The notes below the pieces were generated by a model that was not told where the DNA came from, searched no databases, and saw only the letters and a list, made by a program, of their open reading frames with translations. Positions 34,052 to 42,866 of a stretch of 64,000 nt of DNA are shown here, piece after piece. How positions within the stretch are numbered: position 1 is the stretch's first letter; each line of letters begins with the position of its first letter. The translations under genes were made by a program, and so were the position numbers. This stretch comes from Methylosinus sp. C49 (GTDB lineage: Bacteria; Pseudomonadota; Alphaproteobacteria; Rhizobiales; Beijerinckiaceae), in the NCBI RefSeq assembly GCF_009936375.1, contig NZ_AP022332.1:620001-684000 (forward strand). The letters are read 5' to 3'.

Positions 34052-35632
34052 TCATAGCGCCGGCGCATGCTCCCGCGCCATCGCCTGCTTGGCGCGGCGG
34101 CGATCGACGGAAGAGGGGATGCGCAGGCTGTCGCGATATTTGGCGACGGTGCGGCGGGCGATGTCTATGTCGATCTCCTTGAGCCGCGCCACGATGGCGT
34201 CGTCGGAGAGCACGTCGAAAGGGCTCTCCTTGTCGATCATCTGCTTGATCTTGTAGCGCACCGCCTCGGCCGAATGGGCTTCGCCGCCGCTGGTGGTGGC
34301 GATGGAGGCCGAGAAGAAATATTTGAGCTCGAATATGCCGCGCGGCGTCATCATATATTTGTTGGAGGTGACGCGGGAGACGGTCGATTCGTGCATGCCG
34401 ATGGCGTCGGCGATGGTGCGCAGATTGAGCGGCCGCAAATGCTCGACGCCCTTGGCCAAAAACGCGTCCTGCAGCCGCACGATCTCCGAGGCGACCTTCA
34501 AAATGGTGCGGGAGCGCTGCTCGAGGCTCTTGGTCAGCCAATTGGCGTTCTGCAGGCAGCTCGAGATGAAGGTCTTGTCGCCGTCGCGCTTGGCGCCGGC
34601 GCTCACCTTCGCGGCATAGGAGTGGTTCACCAGCACGCGCGGCAGAGCGTCGGAGTTCAGTTCCACCATCCAGCCGCCGTCGCTCGCCGGGCGCACGATC
34701 ACATCGGCGACCAGCGGCTGGATCGGCGCGCCGCCGAAGGCGCGGCCGGGCTTGGGATCGAGACGGCGAACCTCCGCCGCCATATCCGTCACATCCTCCT
34801 CGTCCACACCGCAGAGCCGCGCCAGAGCGGGGAAATCGCGCTTGGCGAGCAGCGGCAGATTGGCGACGAAAATCTGCATCGCCGGATCGAAGCGGTCGCG
34901 CTCGCGCAGCTGAATGGCGAGACACTCCTGCAGATCGCGCGCGGCGACGCCCGAGGGGTCGAAAGTCTGGATCGTCGCCAGCACGGCGGCTGCGCGCACG
35001 GGATCGGCGTCGAGCCGCAGCGCGATCTCGTCTATGTCCTCGCGCAGATAGCCGGTCTCGTCGATCGCGTCGATGATGGCGTGGCCGATCAGCCGATCGC
35101 GCGGATCGGCGGAGGCGAGGGCGAGCTGCTCGGCCAGATGATCGTGCAGATTGGCGTCCGCGGCGACATAGGCCTCGAGATTGGGCGTCTCGCCATCGCC
35201 GCCGCCGCCGCTGGCGCCGGTCCAGGAATTGGCCGAGAGGCCCGCGCCCTCGAGCGAGCCGGAGGCGTCGGCGCCGGGGCGCTGGCCTTCGAGCTCGAAG
35301 GCGTTGCCGATCTCCGTGCCGAGCTCCGCCGCGAGCTGGCCGGCGTCCACCGCGAGACTGTCCTGCGCCCAATCGCCCTCGCGCGGCTCGCCGACGCCGT
35401 CGAAGCCGGCGTCGCCGCGGTCGTCGCCGCCATCGCCGCTGCGCTCCTGATGCGCATCGGGGAAGTCGTCGGACTCGACCGCCTCGAGCAGCGGATTTCG
35501 TTCGAGCTCCTCATGCAGGAAAGCGGAAAGTTCGAGATTGGAGAATTGCAGCAGCTTGATCGCCTGCAGCAGTTGGGGCGTCATCACCAGGGCTTGGCCC
35601 TGACGCATCATCAGCTTGGTGGAAATAGCCAT
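34052..35632 (-). CDS. rpoN: RNA polymerase sigma-54 factor
   Basis: 526 aa from the ATG at 35632 (MAISTKLMMRQGQALVMTPQL). Region I is Gln/Leu-rich (LLQAIKLLQFSNLEL). An acidic, glycine-rich linker (about 60-160) is long and of low complexity. The core-binding region (DPSGVAARDLQECLAIQL), the helix-turn-helix (LRTIADAIGMHESTVSRVTSNKYM) and the RpoN box ARRTVAKYR are intact. Sigma-54 directs transcription of nitrogen, carbon and envelope genes and needs activator ATPases. Next to lptB upstream and hpf downstream, the normal rhizobial order. Confidence 0.96.
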   Translation of the reverse strand: MAISTKLMMRQGQALVMTPQLLQAIKLLQFSNLELSAFLHEELERNPLLEAVESDDFPDAHQERSGDGGDDRGDAGFDGVGEPREGDWAQDSLAVDAGQLAAELGTEIGNAFELEGQRPGADASGSLEGAGLSANSWTGASGGGGDGETPNLEAYVAADANLHDHLAEQLALASADPRDRLIGHAIIDAIDETGYLREDIDEIALRLDADPVRAAAVLATIQTFDPSGVAARDLQECLAIQLRERDRFDPAMQIFVANLPLLAKRDFPALARLCGVDEEDVTDMAAEVRRLDPKPGRAFGGAPIQPLVADVIVRPASDGGWMVELNSDALPRVLVNHSYAAKVSAGAKRDGDKTFISSCLQNANWLTKSLEQRSRTILKVASEIVRLQDAFLAKGVEHLRPLNLRTIADAIGMHESTVSRVTSNKYMMTPRGIFELKYFFSASIATTSGGEAHSAEAVRYKIKQMIDKESPFDVLSDDAIVARLKEIDIDIARRTVAKYRDSLRIPSSVDRRRAKQAMAREHAPAL

Positions 35633-35842
35633 TTTCCGCCTACTCGAAACTTTCCGCCATTGCGTACGGCGTTGGGCCGCCACAACGGCTGTTCTCGGCC
35701 TGTTTCTTGCTTATAGCACGGGGAGGGAATGGGTGCAGGACCATTTATTCGGCGCCCACCGGAAATTCCGCCTAGCAGTTAATCGCGGCGACGCTTCCGG
35801 TCCGAAATCTCATCCGAAAAATCAGAAATCTCGTTCGAAAAA

Positions 35843-36793
35843 TCACATGCGGAAATCTTCGCCGAGATAGATGCGCCGCACATCCTGATGCGCGACGATC
35901 TCCTCGGGCGTTCCTTCCGTCAAAACATGGCCGTTGTAGATGATGTAGGCGCGGTCGGTGAGGCCGAGCGTCTCGCGCACGCTATGGTCCGTTATCAGCA
36001 CGCCTATGCCGCGCGCCTTCAAATGCCGCACGAGGTCCTGAATGCCGCCGACGGCTATGGGGTCGATGCCCGCGAAAGGCTCGTCCAGCAGCATGAAGGC
36101 GGGGCGGCCGGCCAGGGCGCGGGCGATCTCGCAGCGCCGCCGCTCGCCGCCCGAGAGCGCCACCGCCGGCGTGCGGCGCAGGCGCTCGAGCTTGAACTCC
36201 TCCAGCAGCGCATCCAGCTCCTGCTCGCGCAGGCGCTTGTCGGGCTGGGTGATCTCCAGCACGGCGCGGATATTGTCCTCGACCGTCAGGCCGCGGAAAA
36301 TCGACGCTTCTTGCGGCAGATAGCCGATGCCGAGCCGCGCGCGCCGGTACATGGGCAGGCCGGTGACGTCATAGCCGTCGAGCGCGATGACGCCGCGATC
36401 GGGCTTCACCAGCCCGGTTATCATATAGAAAACAGTGGTCTTGCCGGCGCCATTGGGGCCGAGCAGGCCCACCGCCTCGCCGCGCGCCACATGCAGGCTC
36501 ACATCCTCCACGACGCGGCGGGTCTTATAGGCTTTGGCGAGATGCTGGATCGACAGCACGCCCTTATGCGTGGCGGCCTCCGCCTCGGAATAGGCCGAAA
36601 CGTCGGCGGCGAAGTCCGGCGTCTCATCGGCGCCTAAATTTTCGGCGCCGTCTTCGATCCGGGGGTCGATTTCGGCCGAAAAACGCGCCTCGGCCTCCGC
36701 TCGCGCCGGACGACGCAGGCGCAGCCGCTCCCCGATCCGGCTCAACAGGCCGGGTCGGGCGTCGCTCGTGGATGGGTAGGATCGAAAGCTCAA
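35843..36793 (-). CDS. lptB: LPS export ABC transporter ATP-binding protein
   Basis: 316 aa from a TTG start, the only start before the core. The core (about 79-316) has Walker A GPNGAGKT (112-119), QEASIFR, the signature LSGGE (213-217), Walker B FMLLDEP (233-239) and His270, all typical of LptB, which powers LPS extraction with LptFG. The first about 75 residues are an acidic/Arg-rich extension that LptB normally lacks; translation might instead start at an internal GTG before VLSIQHL. Next to rpoN as in rhizobia, but lptC and lptA are absent upstream; leuD is there. Confidence 0.9.
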   Translation of the reverse strand: MSFRSYPSTSDARPGLLSRIGERLRLRRPARAEAEARFSAEIDPRIEDGAENLGADETPDFAADVSAYSEAEAATHKGVLSIQHLAKAYKTRRVVEDVSLHVARGEAVGLLGPNGAGKTTVFYMITGLVKPDRGVIALDGYDVTGLPMYRRARLGIGYLPQEASIFRGLTVEDNIRAVLEITQPDKRLREQELDALLEEFKLERLRRTPAVALSGGERRRCEIARALAGRPAFMLLDEPFAGIDPIAVGGIQDLVRHLKARGIGVLITDHSVRETLGLTDRAYIIYNGHVLTEGTPEEIVAHQDVRRIYLGEDFRM

Positions 36794-36909
36794 GTCTCAG
36801 CGCCCTGCACGAGAGAGACGGACCGCGAAGATCGCGCGCCGCTCGCGGCGATCCTAAGCTTTCTCGACCAAAAACCCTCGTTACTTTTTTGCAATCCGGT
36901 AAACCGCGA

Positions 36910-37515
36910 TCAGGCCCAGGGCCGAGCCGCGGCCGATTTGGCCTCGAAAGCGTCGATCGCGCCGGCCTTTTGCAGCGTGAGGCCGATATCGTCCAGCCCC
37001 TCGAGCAGGCAGTGCTTACGGAAAGGATCGATGTCGAATTTGACGACGCCGCCGTCCGGGCCGCGAATTTCCTGAGCCGGCAGGTCGATCGTCAGTGTGG
37101 CGTTGGCGCCGCGCGCCGCATCGTCCATCAGCTTCTCGAGCTCGGCCTGCGAGACCTTGATCGGCAGAATGCCGTTTTTGAAGCAGTTGTTGTAGAAGAT
37201 GTCGGCGAAGCTGGTGGAGATCACCGCCTTCACGCCATAGTCGAGCAGCGCCCAGGGAGCGTGCTCGCGCGACGAGCCGCAGCCGAAATTATCGCCCGCC
37301 ACCAGAATCTTGGCGTCGCGATAGGCCGGCTTGTTGAGCACGAAATCGGGATTGTCCGAGCCGTCGTCCTTATACCGCAGCTCCGAGAAGAGACCCTTGC
37401 CGAGGCCGGTGCGCGCAATCGTCTTCAGATATTGCTTCGGAATGATCATGTCCGTGTCGATGTTCATGATCGGCAGCGGCGCGGCGACGCCGGTGAGGGT
37501 GACGAATTTTTCCAT
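36910..37515 (-). CDS. leuD: 3-isopropylmalate dehydratase small subunit
   Basis: 201 aa from the ATG at 37515 ([15 protein letters not shown]). With LeuC it isomerises 2- to 3-isopropylmalate in leucine synthesis. The swivelling aconitase-type domain has [34 protein letters not shown] and the tail [15 protein letters not shown]. LeuC is not in the window, as is common in alphaproteobacteria where leuC and leuD are separate. It is on the same strand as lptB but separated by 117 bases. Confidence 0.96.
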   Translation of the reverse strand: MEKFVTLTGVAAPLPIMNIDTDMIIPKQYLKTIARTGLGKGLFSELRYKDDGSDNPDFVLNKPAYRDAKILVAGDNFGCGSSREHAPWALLDYGVKAVISTSFADIFYNNCFKNGILPIKVSQAELEKLMDDAARGANATLTIDLPAQEIRGPDGGVVKFDIDPFRKHCLLEGLDDIGLTLQKAGAIDAFEAKSAAARPWA

Positions 37516-37709
37516 TTCGGACTGTCCTGGAGCCTCGGGCGCGCGGGGCGCTCTCCGGCGCCCTTTAGCAAATCGTCGCAAAAGGCGCAAAGCAGGCGAT
37601 CCTGTGGCGGCGACGCCCGGGTCGAAACGCCCGTGGAGATTGTGGCGAGAAAATACTCGGCCTATGACCGATGCGCCGGTCGACAGGCCGAGATTCGATC
37701 GGAGACCGC

Positions 37710-38081
37710 ATGTCGATCACGCGCAGAACGCTGCTTCATAGGCTCGTCGTCGGGGATATCTTCCATGCCGCGACGCCGAATGGCGCGAGCCTGATTTGCT
37801 TGGTGACGCGTCTCACGAAAATTCAAGTCGAGGCGCGGGTCGTGACGACGCAGAAGACCGTCCGAATCGACCGAAACACCGGCCTCGGCCGGCTGGGGAC
37901 CGAAGCCGTGGCCTGCGCCGTCGATTCTGTGGCGCCGCTTCCTGTCGCGATTCACAATGAGATGCTGGGAATAGACCGGAAGTTTCGATTGGCGCAAAGC
38001 GATGAGGATGCGAAGCTGACGAGCTCACAGAGAGACGCGCTTATATTTATATACTCGTTCTATTCCGAAAGACCGATCTAG
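37710..38081 (+). CDS. Hypothetical protein
   Basis: 123 aa from the ATG at 37710 with GGAG 5 bases upstream. No signal peptide or membrane segment. The sequence reads as a small beta-rich domain ([45 protein letters not shown]) followed by a charged helical tail ([19 protein letters not shown]). Not recognised. It lies 59 bases ahead of the tetR gene on the same strand, and its end is close to the TetR operator. Confidence 0.6.
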   Translation: MSITRRTLLHRLVVGDIFHAATPNGASLICLVTRLTKIQVEARVVTTQKTVRIDRNTGLGRLGTEAVACAVDSVAPLPVAIHNEMLGIDRKFRLAQSDEDAKLTSSQRDALIFIYSFYSERPI

Positions 38082-38117
38082 CGATATGTCGACGCTGACG
38101 GCCGCTTGCCGTTTGAG

Positions 38118-38129
38118 ACGATCGGTCGT
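38118..38129. promoter_or_regulatory. Putative TetR operator, site 1
   Basis: ACGATCGGTCGT, a 12-bp near-palindrome (ideal ACGACCGGTCGT) within GAGACGATCGGTCGTATA. It ends 11 bases before the tetR ATG, so binding would block its own translation start region or promoter. The same sequence with one other change stands upstream of the SQR operon (38754-38765). Confidence 0.7.
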
Positions 38130-38140
38130 ATAAGAGCGCC

Positions 38141-38734
38141 ATGAGCAGACGGGACGTCAACGATATTCGGCGCAAGCTCCTGGATCAGGGCGTCGCTTTG
38201 CTGATGGAGCAGGGCTATCACGGCACCGGCCTGCACGAGCTGGTGCAGAGCGTCGGCGTGCCCAAGGGCTCGTTCTACAATTACTTCCCCAGCAAGGAGG
38301 CGTTCAGCGCCGAGGTGGTGAAGCATTATATCGACCCCTTCATCGCCCAGCTCGACGCGCATCTCGCACGTACCGACGTCGGCGCCGATGCGGCGCTCCG
38401 CGCCTATTTCGATGAGCTGATCGCCGATACCGAGCGCCGGGAGTTCAAAGGCGGCTGCCTGCTCGGCAATCTGATCGGCGAGATCGGCGACACCAGCGAT
38501 CTGTGCCAGACCTCGCTGCGCGAAGCCGTGCGGCGCTATAGAGACAAGCTTCGGGAGGGCGTCGCGCGCGGCCAAGCGGAGGGCTGCTTCCGCCGGGATC
38601 TCGACGCCAAGGAAATGGCCGACTTTCTCGTGGACGCGTGGCAGGGCTCGCTTCTGCGCATGAAGATCGAGCGCTCGGTCCGTCCGCTGACCCAGTTCCG
38701 CGACATGCTGCTGAACGGCTATTTCCGCGCCTGA
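38141..38734 (+). CDS. TetR-family regulator
   Basis: 197 aa. The N-terminal helix-turn-helix is GTGLHELVQSVGVPKGSFYNYFPSKEAF, a textbook TetR HTH; the C-terminal part (GGCLLGNLIGEIGDTSDLCQTSLREAV) resembles the AcuR-like TetR C-terminal domain. Cys106 and Cys122 lie in this effector region and Cys149 further on, so a thiol or persulfide sensor is possible. It precedes the SQR-like operon on the same strand and shares an operator with it, which suggests autoregulation and control of that operon. Ligand unknown. Confidence 0.9.
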   Translation: MSRRDVNDIRRKLLDQGVALLMEQGYHGTGLHELVQSVGVPKGSFYNYFPSKEAFSAEVVKHYIDPFIAQLDAHLARTDVGADAALRAYFDELIADTERREFKGGCLLGNLIGEIGDTSDLCQTSLREAVRRYRDKLREGVARGQAEGCFRRDLDAKEMADFLVDAWQGSLLRMKIERSVRPLTQFRDMLLNGYFRA

Positions 38735-38753
38735 TTTTTTGCCCGGATTTGAG

Positions 38754-38765
38754 ACGACCGGTCAT
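38754..38765. promoter_or_regulatory. Putative TetR operator, site 2 (SQR operon)
   Basis: ACGACCGGTCAT in GAGACGACCGGTCATATTA, 20 bases after the tetR stop and 114 bases upstream of the SQR-like gene. It differs from site 1 in two positions, and each site departs from the perfect palindrome ACGACCGGTCGT in one. Flanking GAG and ATA are conserved in both, which supports a real protein-binding site. Confidence 0.72.
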
Positions 38766-38878
38766 ATTAACAATAGGTCGAGTCCGAGGCGAGTGTCCGC
38801 CCCGGAGGAGAAGCCGCGCCGAGAGCGCGTCGAAAAAACCGCGGGGGCAAAAGCCCTGCGGAAAAAAGGGAGGAAGCA

Positions 38879-40069
38879 GTGGCCAAGCGCATACTCGTCG
38901 TCGGCGGCGGCATAGGCGGCACGATGACCGCCAATAGCATCGTCGCAAAGCTCTACCCCGAGATATCGGACGGCTCGGTCCAGGTGACCATGCTCTCCGA
39001 CTCGCCCTGGCACTATTACAAGCCGGCTTTCATGTATGTCGCCTTCGACATGTTCTTCGAGGGCGAGCTGCGCCGCAAGCAGACCACGCTGCTGCGCCCC
39101 GAGATCGAGTTCATCGTCGACAAGGTGGAGCGATTCGATTTCGCAGGCTCCAGCGTGACGACGAAGAGCGGCCGGAAAATCGGCTATGACTATATCGTCG
39201 TCTCAACGGGCTGCCTGCCGGCGCCCGAGCGCATCCCCGGCCTCAAAGAGGCGGGCGATTATTTCTATCAATATGAGCCGGCCCGCCGCCTCGCCGACAA
39301 GCTCCGCGGCTTCGAGAAGGGCCGCATCTTCATCACCGTCAATTTTCCCAAGACGCCCAATGTCCCGCATCAATGCGGCATAGCGCCTATCGAGACAACG
39401 CTGATGCTCGACGAATATCTGCGCCGCAAAGGCGTGCGCGACCAGGTCGAGATCGTCTACACCTATCCGACCGTCTCGCAGCTTTTGCGCAATTGCCTCT
39501 TCCTCCAGCAGGAGGTCTGCGAGGTGCTGCCCTCCGTCTTCGAGACCAAGGGAATCAAATTCCAGCGCGGCTTCACACTGGATTCGGTCGACCCCGATCG
39601 CAAGGTCGCGCGATCCGAGGAAGGCCATGAGGAGAATTTCGATCTCTTGATGTGCACGCCGCCGATTCGCGCGGTCGATGCGGTGATCGAGAGCGGCGTC
39701 TCGCAGGCGATGAACAATGAAGGCTGGCTGCCCACCGACCGCCGAACCTTGCAGATCGAAGGCTTCGCCAACGCCTATGTGATGGGCGACACGGTCGATC
39801 TGCCGATCAGCAAGGCCGGCGGCTCCTGCCACAATCAATGCCCGGTCATCGCCAATAATATCGCCGGCGACATTCGCATCGGCCGCACGGTCGACGCCTA
39901 TGACGGCAAGGTCCAGGCCGTGGCGCAAATGGGCCTCGAGCTCGGAATGCCGCTCTGGTACGATTATGACGAGGACGTTCATCCGACGCCGCCCACCAAG
40001 CTCGGCGGGCTTCTCCGCAAGGCTTTCAACCGCGGAATCTATTGGTCTGTCGCGCGCGGCGTGATCTGA
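38879..40069 (+). CDS. Sulfide:quinone oxidoreductase-like flavoprotein
   Basis: 396 aa from a GTG with an excellent site (GGGAGGAAGCA). The Rossmann start GGGIGGT (9-15) binds FAD, and a second dinucleotide-type segment is less evident. Cysteines in SQR positions are Cys112 (VVSTGCLPAPERIPG), Cys166 (PHQCGIAPIE) and Cys317/Cys321 (GSCHNQC), so the disulfide/persulfide chemistry of SQR seems possible. There is no membrane segment; the C-terminal amphipathic helix (GGLLRKAFNRGIYWSVARG) would anchor it to the membrane, as in SQR. Quinone reduction with sulfide or a related thiol is inferred. First gene of a three-gene operon. Confidence 0.85.
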   Translation: MAKRILVVGGGIGGTMTANSIVAKLYPEISDGSVQVTMLSDSPWHYYKPAFMYVAFDMFFEGELRRKQTTLLRPEIEFIVDKVERFDFAGSSVTTKSGRKIGYDYIVVSTGCLPAPERIPGLKEAGDYFYQYEPARRLADKLRGFEKGRIFITVNFPKTPNVPHQCGIAPIETTLMLDEYLRRKGVRDQVEIVYTYPTVSQLLRNCLFLQQEVCEVLPSVFETKGIKFQRGFTLDSVDPDRKVARSEEGHEENFDLLMCTPPIRAVDAVIESGVSQAMNNEGWLPTDRRTLQIEGFANAYVMGDTVDLPISKAGGSCHNQCPVIANNIAGDIRIGRTVDAYDGKVQAVAQMGLELGMPLWYDYDEDVHPTPPTKLGGLLRKAFNRGIYWSVARGVI

Positions 40070-40087
40070 AAAAGCGAGGGATGAGCG

Positions 40088-40492
40088 ATGAGCACGACCG
40101 AACTCGACATGCGCAATGAAAGCGCCTCGCCGACGCTCGACGAGGCGACGCGAAAGGGAATCGCCGATCTTCTCGAGAAAGCCTCGCCTCTGCTTCAGGG
40201 CCGGCGCTTTCACAATATCGTCGACCTTCTCTCTCTCGCTTCCGACGCTGTGGACATGGCCGATGACGCGATGATCCAAAAGCTGATGAAAGCCTATGAG
40301 GAGTCGATCGGCGCGGCATGGACGCTCGGCAACGCCGCCCGCTTCGCGGCCAATGAGGCGGCGCGCAAGCCGACGCCGTCCCTGCTCGGCCTGCTGCGCG
40401 CGGCGGGCGACGAGGATGTGCGGCGCGGGCTGCATTTCGCGCTTCTGTTCCTCGCCGTGCTCGGGCGGCAGACGCGCGACGAGCCGGCATGA
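40088..40492 (+). CDS. DUF1641-like protein of the SQR operon
   Basis: 134 aa. All-helical and acidic at the N-terminus, with GRRFHNIVDLLSLASDAVDMADDAMIQKLM and TPSLLGLLRAAGDEDVRRGLHFALLFLAVLG. DUF1641 proteins are found beside SQR-like and formate-dehydrogenase genes in other bacteria and archaea and may serve as membrane adaptor or electron-transfer partner; the role is not established. It starts 18 bases after the SQR gene and overlaps the next gene by 4 bases (ATGA), so it belongs to one operon. Confidence 0.7.
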   Translation: MSTTELDMRNESASPTLDEATRKGIADLLEKASPLLQGRRFHNIVDLLSLASDAVDMADDAMIQKLMKAYEESIGAAWTLGNAARFAANEAARKPTPSLLGLLRAAGDEDVRRGLHFALLFLAVLGRQTRDEPA

Positions 40493-40926
40493 CCGACACG
40501 GCGCTCGCCGCGCTCTATGAGCGGCGCGTGCGCGACTGGGCGCGGCGAGCGCGCGACGATCTGCGCCTCGCCGACGCCGACCTCTCCGTCACGCGGACGA
40601 GCCCGATCTGCGGCAGCCGGCTGACGCTCGATCTGCGTTGCGAGAACGGCCGCGTCGTCGCTCTCGGCCATCGCGCGCGGGCCTGCACGCTCGGAATGGC
40701 CGCAACGGGAATCGCGGCCGCGGGGGCGATCGGCGAAACTCTCGCCGATGTCCTCACGGTCGGCGAAGCGCTGGCGCAGCTTTTGGACGGCGTCGATGTC
40801 GGCTTTCCCGAGAGGTGGCGGGAGCTCGAGATATTCGCCGCGGCGCGCGCCTTTCCGACGCGGCGCGGCTCCATTCTGCTGCCCTTCGACGCGCTCGCCG
40901 AAGCGAGCGCGCGCCTTACTCGGTGA
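40489..40926 (+). CDS. Degenerate IscU/SufU-like scaffold protein
   Basis: 145 aa. The order SPICGSRL (Cys41), CENGR (Cys51), RARACTLGMAA (Cys66) and AFPTRRGSILLPFDAL mimics the IscU/SufU Fe-S scaffold (NPxCGD, GxxC, RxxCxLP). The conserved Asp after CG is serine and the third ligand cysteine is Ser128. With two of three metal or cluster ligands it probably cannot assemble clusters in the normal way; it might carry sulfane sulfur from the SQR. ATGA overlap with the DUF1641 gene. Its last 11 bases overlap the convergent protease gene. Confidence 0.75.
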   Translation: MTDTALAALYERRVRDWARRARDDLRLADADLSVTRTSPICGSRLTLDLRCENGRVVALGHRARACTLGMAATGIAAAGAIGETLADVLTVGEALAQLLDGVDVGFPERWRELEIFAAARAFPTRRGSILLPFDALAEASARLTR

Positions 40927-41644
40927 GCGCCAGCAGAATATCCGCGTACCAAGCGCAATTGAGGCCGAGCGCCTCGTCCTGCTGGAGGTCGCGGCCGACG
41001 TCCAGCCGCGCCGAATGGACGCCGAGCAGCGTCCAGGGCAGATCGCCCTGGCCCGCCTCCAGCGCCGGCACGCGCGCCACCACGGGCGCTCCGCTCGCGC
41101 CTCTATGGGTGCGCGCGTCGGTGAGAAAATAGCCCTGGCCTTGAAAGCGCAGGCCGAAAGAGGAGGCGACGACGCCCTGCCGCGCCACCGGCATATGATG
41201 CAGCGTGTCGTGGAAGCCCAAGGGAAAGCCGAGAATCAGCAGCGAGGAGCCGACCTCCACCGTGTCGAACTCGCCGCAGAGATGCGCCGGGGTGAAGGCA
41301 CGATAGACGGTCGGCTCCGGCAGAGCCTGCCGCTCGATCTCTATGGCGGCCACATCGATCTCGCCGCCCGCGTCGAGGCCCTGGCGCCAGACGCTCTTGC
41401 CGTCCTCGTAGAGCAGCATCGAGAAGCCGGTCGATTTGGTCATGTTCTCGGCGTCTATATGCAGCTCGATCTCGATACGGTCGGGGCAATGGCCGGTCGC
41501 CGCATCGCTGAGCACATGCCGGCTCGTCACCAGGAAAAGCCGGTCGTCGCGTTCGAAGAAGAAGCCGCTGGCGTTGGTCAGCGGGGCGTCGCCTTGGAAC
41601 GTGCCCACGCGCGCCGTGGTGAGAAGCAGAGGTTCGATCGTCAT
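40916..41644 (-). CDS. Trypsin-like serine peptidase
   Basis: 242 aa from the ATG at 41644. Catalytic triad candidates stand in order: His43 (VTSRHVLSD), Asp97 (GEIDVAAIEI) and Ser184 (THRGASGAPVV). There is no signal peptide, so it is probably cytoplasmic. No PDZ domain. It is a stand-alone protease-like protein of the trypsin-2 fold; the substrate is unknown. Its 3' end overlaps the end of the IscU-like gene by 11 bases on the other strand. Confidence 0.82.
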   Translation of the reverse strand: MTIEPLLLTTARVGTFQGDAPLTNASGFFFERDDRLFLVTSRHVLSDAATGHCPDRIEIELHIDAENMTKSTGFSMLLYEDGKSVWRQGLDAGGEIDVAAIEIERQALPEPTVYRAFTPAHLCGEFDTVEVGSSLLILGFPLGFHDTLHHMPVARQGVVASSFGLRFQGQGYFLTDARTHRGASGAPVVARVPALEAGQGDLPWTLLGVHSARLDVGRDLQQDEALGLNCAWYADILLALTE

Positions 41645-41729
41645 CGCCCGGCCTTTCTCCTCCATGGGAGATTCTCCCCCAACGGCGACATGGCCGCTCG
41701 GTTCCGCCCCGGCAAGTCGGGTCCGCCGC

Positions 41730-42866
41730 TCAGGGGCCGTGATAATCGGGGTCCGGCTTCGCCAGCAGAATGCTGGCGACGATCGGCATGGGATTGCTCA
41801 GCAGGCGGAAGCGGCCAAAGCCCGCCTTTTTGGCGAGCTTCTGCAGCTCGGCGAGGGTGCGCGGCTCGCCGCGGCCCATGGCCAGCGTGTAGAATCCGTA
41901 ATAGGCGTCGAGCGGCTCCGCGCCCTGGACGCCGGACATGGCCTCGATTATCAGCAGCGTCCCGTCGCGCGGCAAAGCGCGGCGCACATTGCGCAGCAGC
42001 TCCAGCGCGGAGGCGTCGTCGTGATCATGGACGATGCGAATCAGCGTTATCACATCCGCGCCCTTGGGCAGCGGATCGGTGAGGAAATTTCCTGAAAAGA
42101 AGGTCGCGCGCTTGGCGAGCCCTGCCTCCTCGAGCCGGGCGCGGGCGCGCTCCACCACCGCCGGCAGATCGAAGAGCATCAGCTGCAGCCGTGGCGCGCG
42201 CGCCGCCGCGGCGATGAGAAAGGCGCCCTCGCCGCCGCCGACGTCGAGCAGCGCTCTGTGCCGGCGGATGGGGTAGATGTCGAGCAGCTCCTGCGCCACC
42301 AGCGGCTGCGAGGCGGCCATCAGCGCGCTATAGGGCGCGACCTCCTCGGCGGAGAGGGCGGCGGGATTTTCCGCCGCCGAATAGGGCCAATAATCGGCGA
42401 GCCGCGGCTCGGCCGATTCGTCGCCGCGCAGCAGGCCGACCGGATCGGCGAGATCGGCGTAGAGCATGGGCTGATGCGCGACGAGCGAGAGCGCCGCCTT
42501 GTTGCCGATGAGCGCCGCGCCCAGCTCGCCGAGGCCGAAGCGCTCCTTGCCGCGCCGCTCGACGAGGCCGAGCGAGGCCGCGGCGTCCAGCAGCCGCGCG
42601 GCGGAGTCGTGCGACAGCTCCAGCTTTTCGGCGACCTGCTCCGCAGTGCGCGGCTGCTCCAGCAGCAGCTCGAGCAGCTTCAGCCGCACGCAGGCGAGCA
42701 GCACCTGCGAGTAGACGAAGCCGGCGCAGAGATCAAGCATGGAGCGCGCGCGCTTGCGCGCCGCGGCGCGGGTCAGCGGATGCGCTGCGGCGAGGCGCTG
42801 AAAGCGCGGGCTCGACACCAGCCGATCCCGCAGCCGCCGCAGCCTGTCCCGAAAGAACTGCCCCAT
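41730..42866 (-). CDS. CrtF-like O-methyltransferase
   Basis: 378 aa. The helical N-terminal part (RDRLVSSPRFQRLAAAHPLTR, LDLCAGFVYSQVLLACVRLKLLELLLEQP) and the SAM motif ALLDVGGGEGAFLIAAAARAP followed by LMLFDLPAV and DVITLIRIVHDHDD match demethylspheroidene O-methyltransferase (CrtF), which methylates the tertiary alcohol of carotenoids in purple bacteria. No other crt or bch genes are visible. Acetylserotonin-type O-methyltransferases are the next best alternative. Divergent from the MFS gene. Confidence 0.8.
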   Translation of the reverse strand: MGQFFRDRLRRLRDRLVSSPRFQRLAAAHPLTRAAARKRARSMLDLCAGFVYSQVLLACVRLKLLELLLEQPRTAEQVAEKLELSHDSAARLLDAAASLGLVERRGKERFGLGELGAALIGNKAALSLVAHQPMLYADLADPVGLLRGDESAEPRLADYWPYSAAENPAALSAEEVAPYSALMAASQPLVAQELLDIYPIRRHRALLDVGGGEGAFLIAAAARAPRLQLMLFDLPAVVERARARLEEAGLAKRATFFSGNFLTDPLPKGADVITLIRIVHDHDDASALELLRNVRRALPRDGTLLIIEAMSGVQGAEPLDAYYGFYTLAMGRGEPRTLAELQKLAKKAGFGRFRLLSNPMPIVASILLAKPDPDYHGP

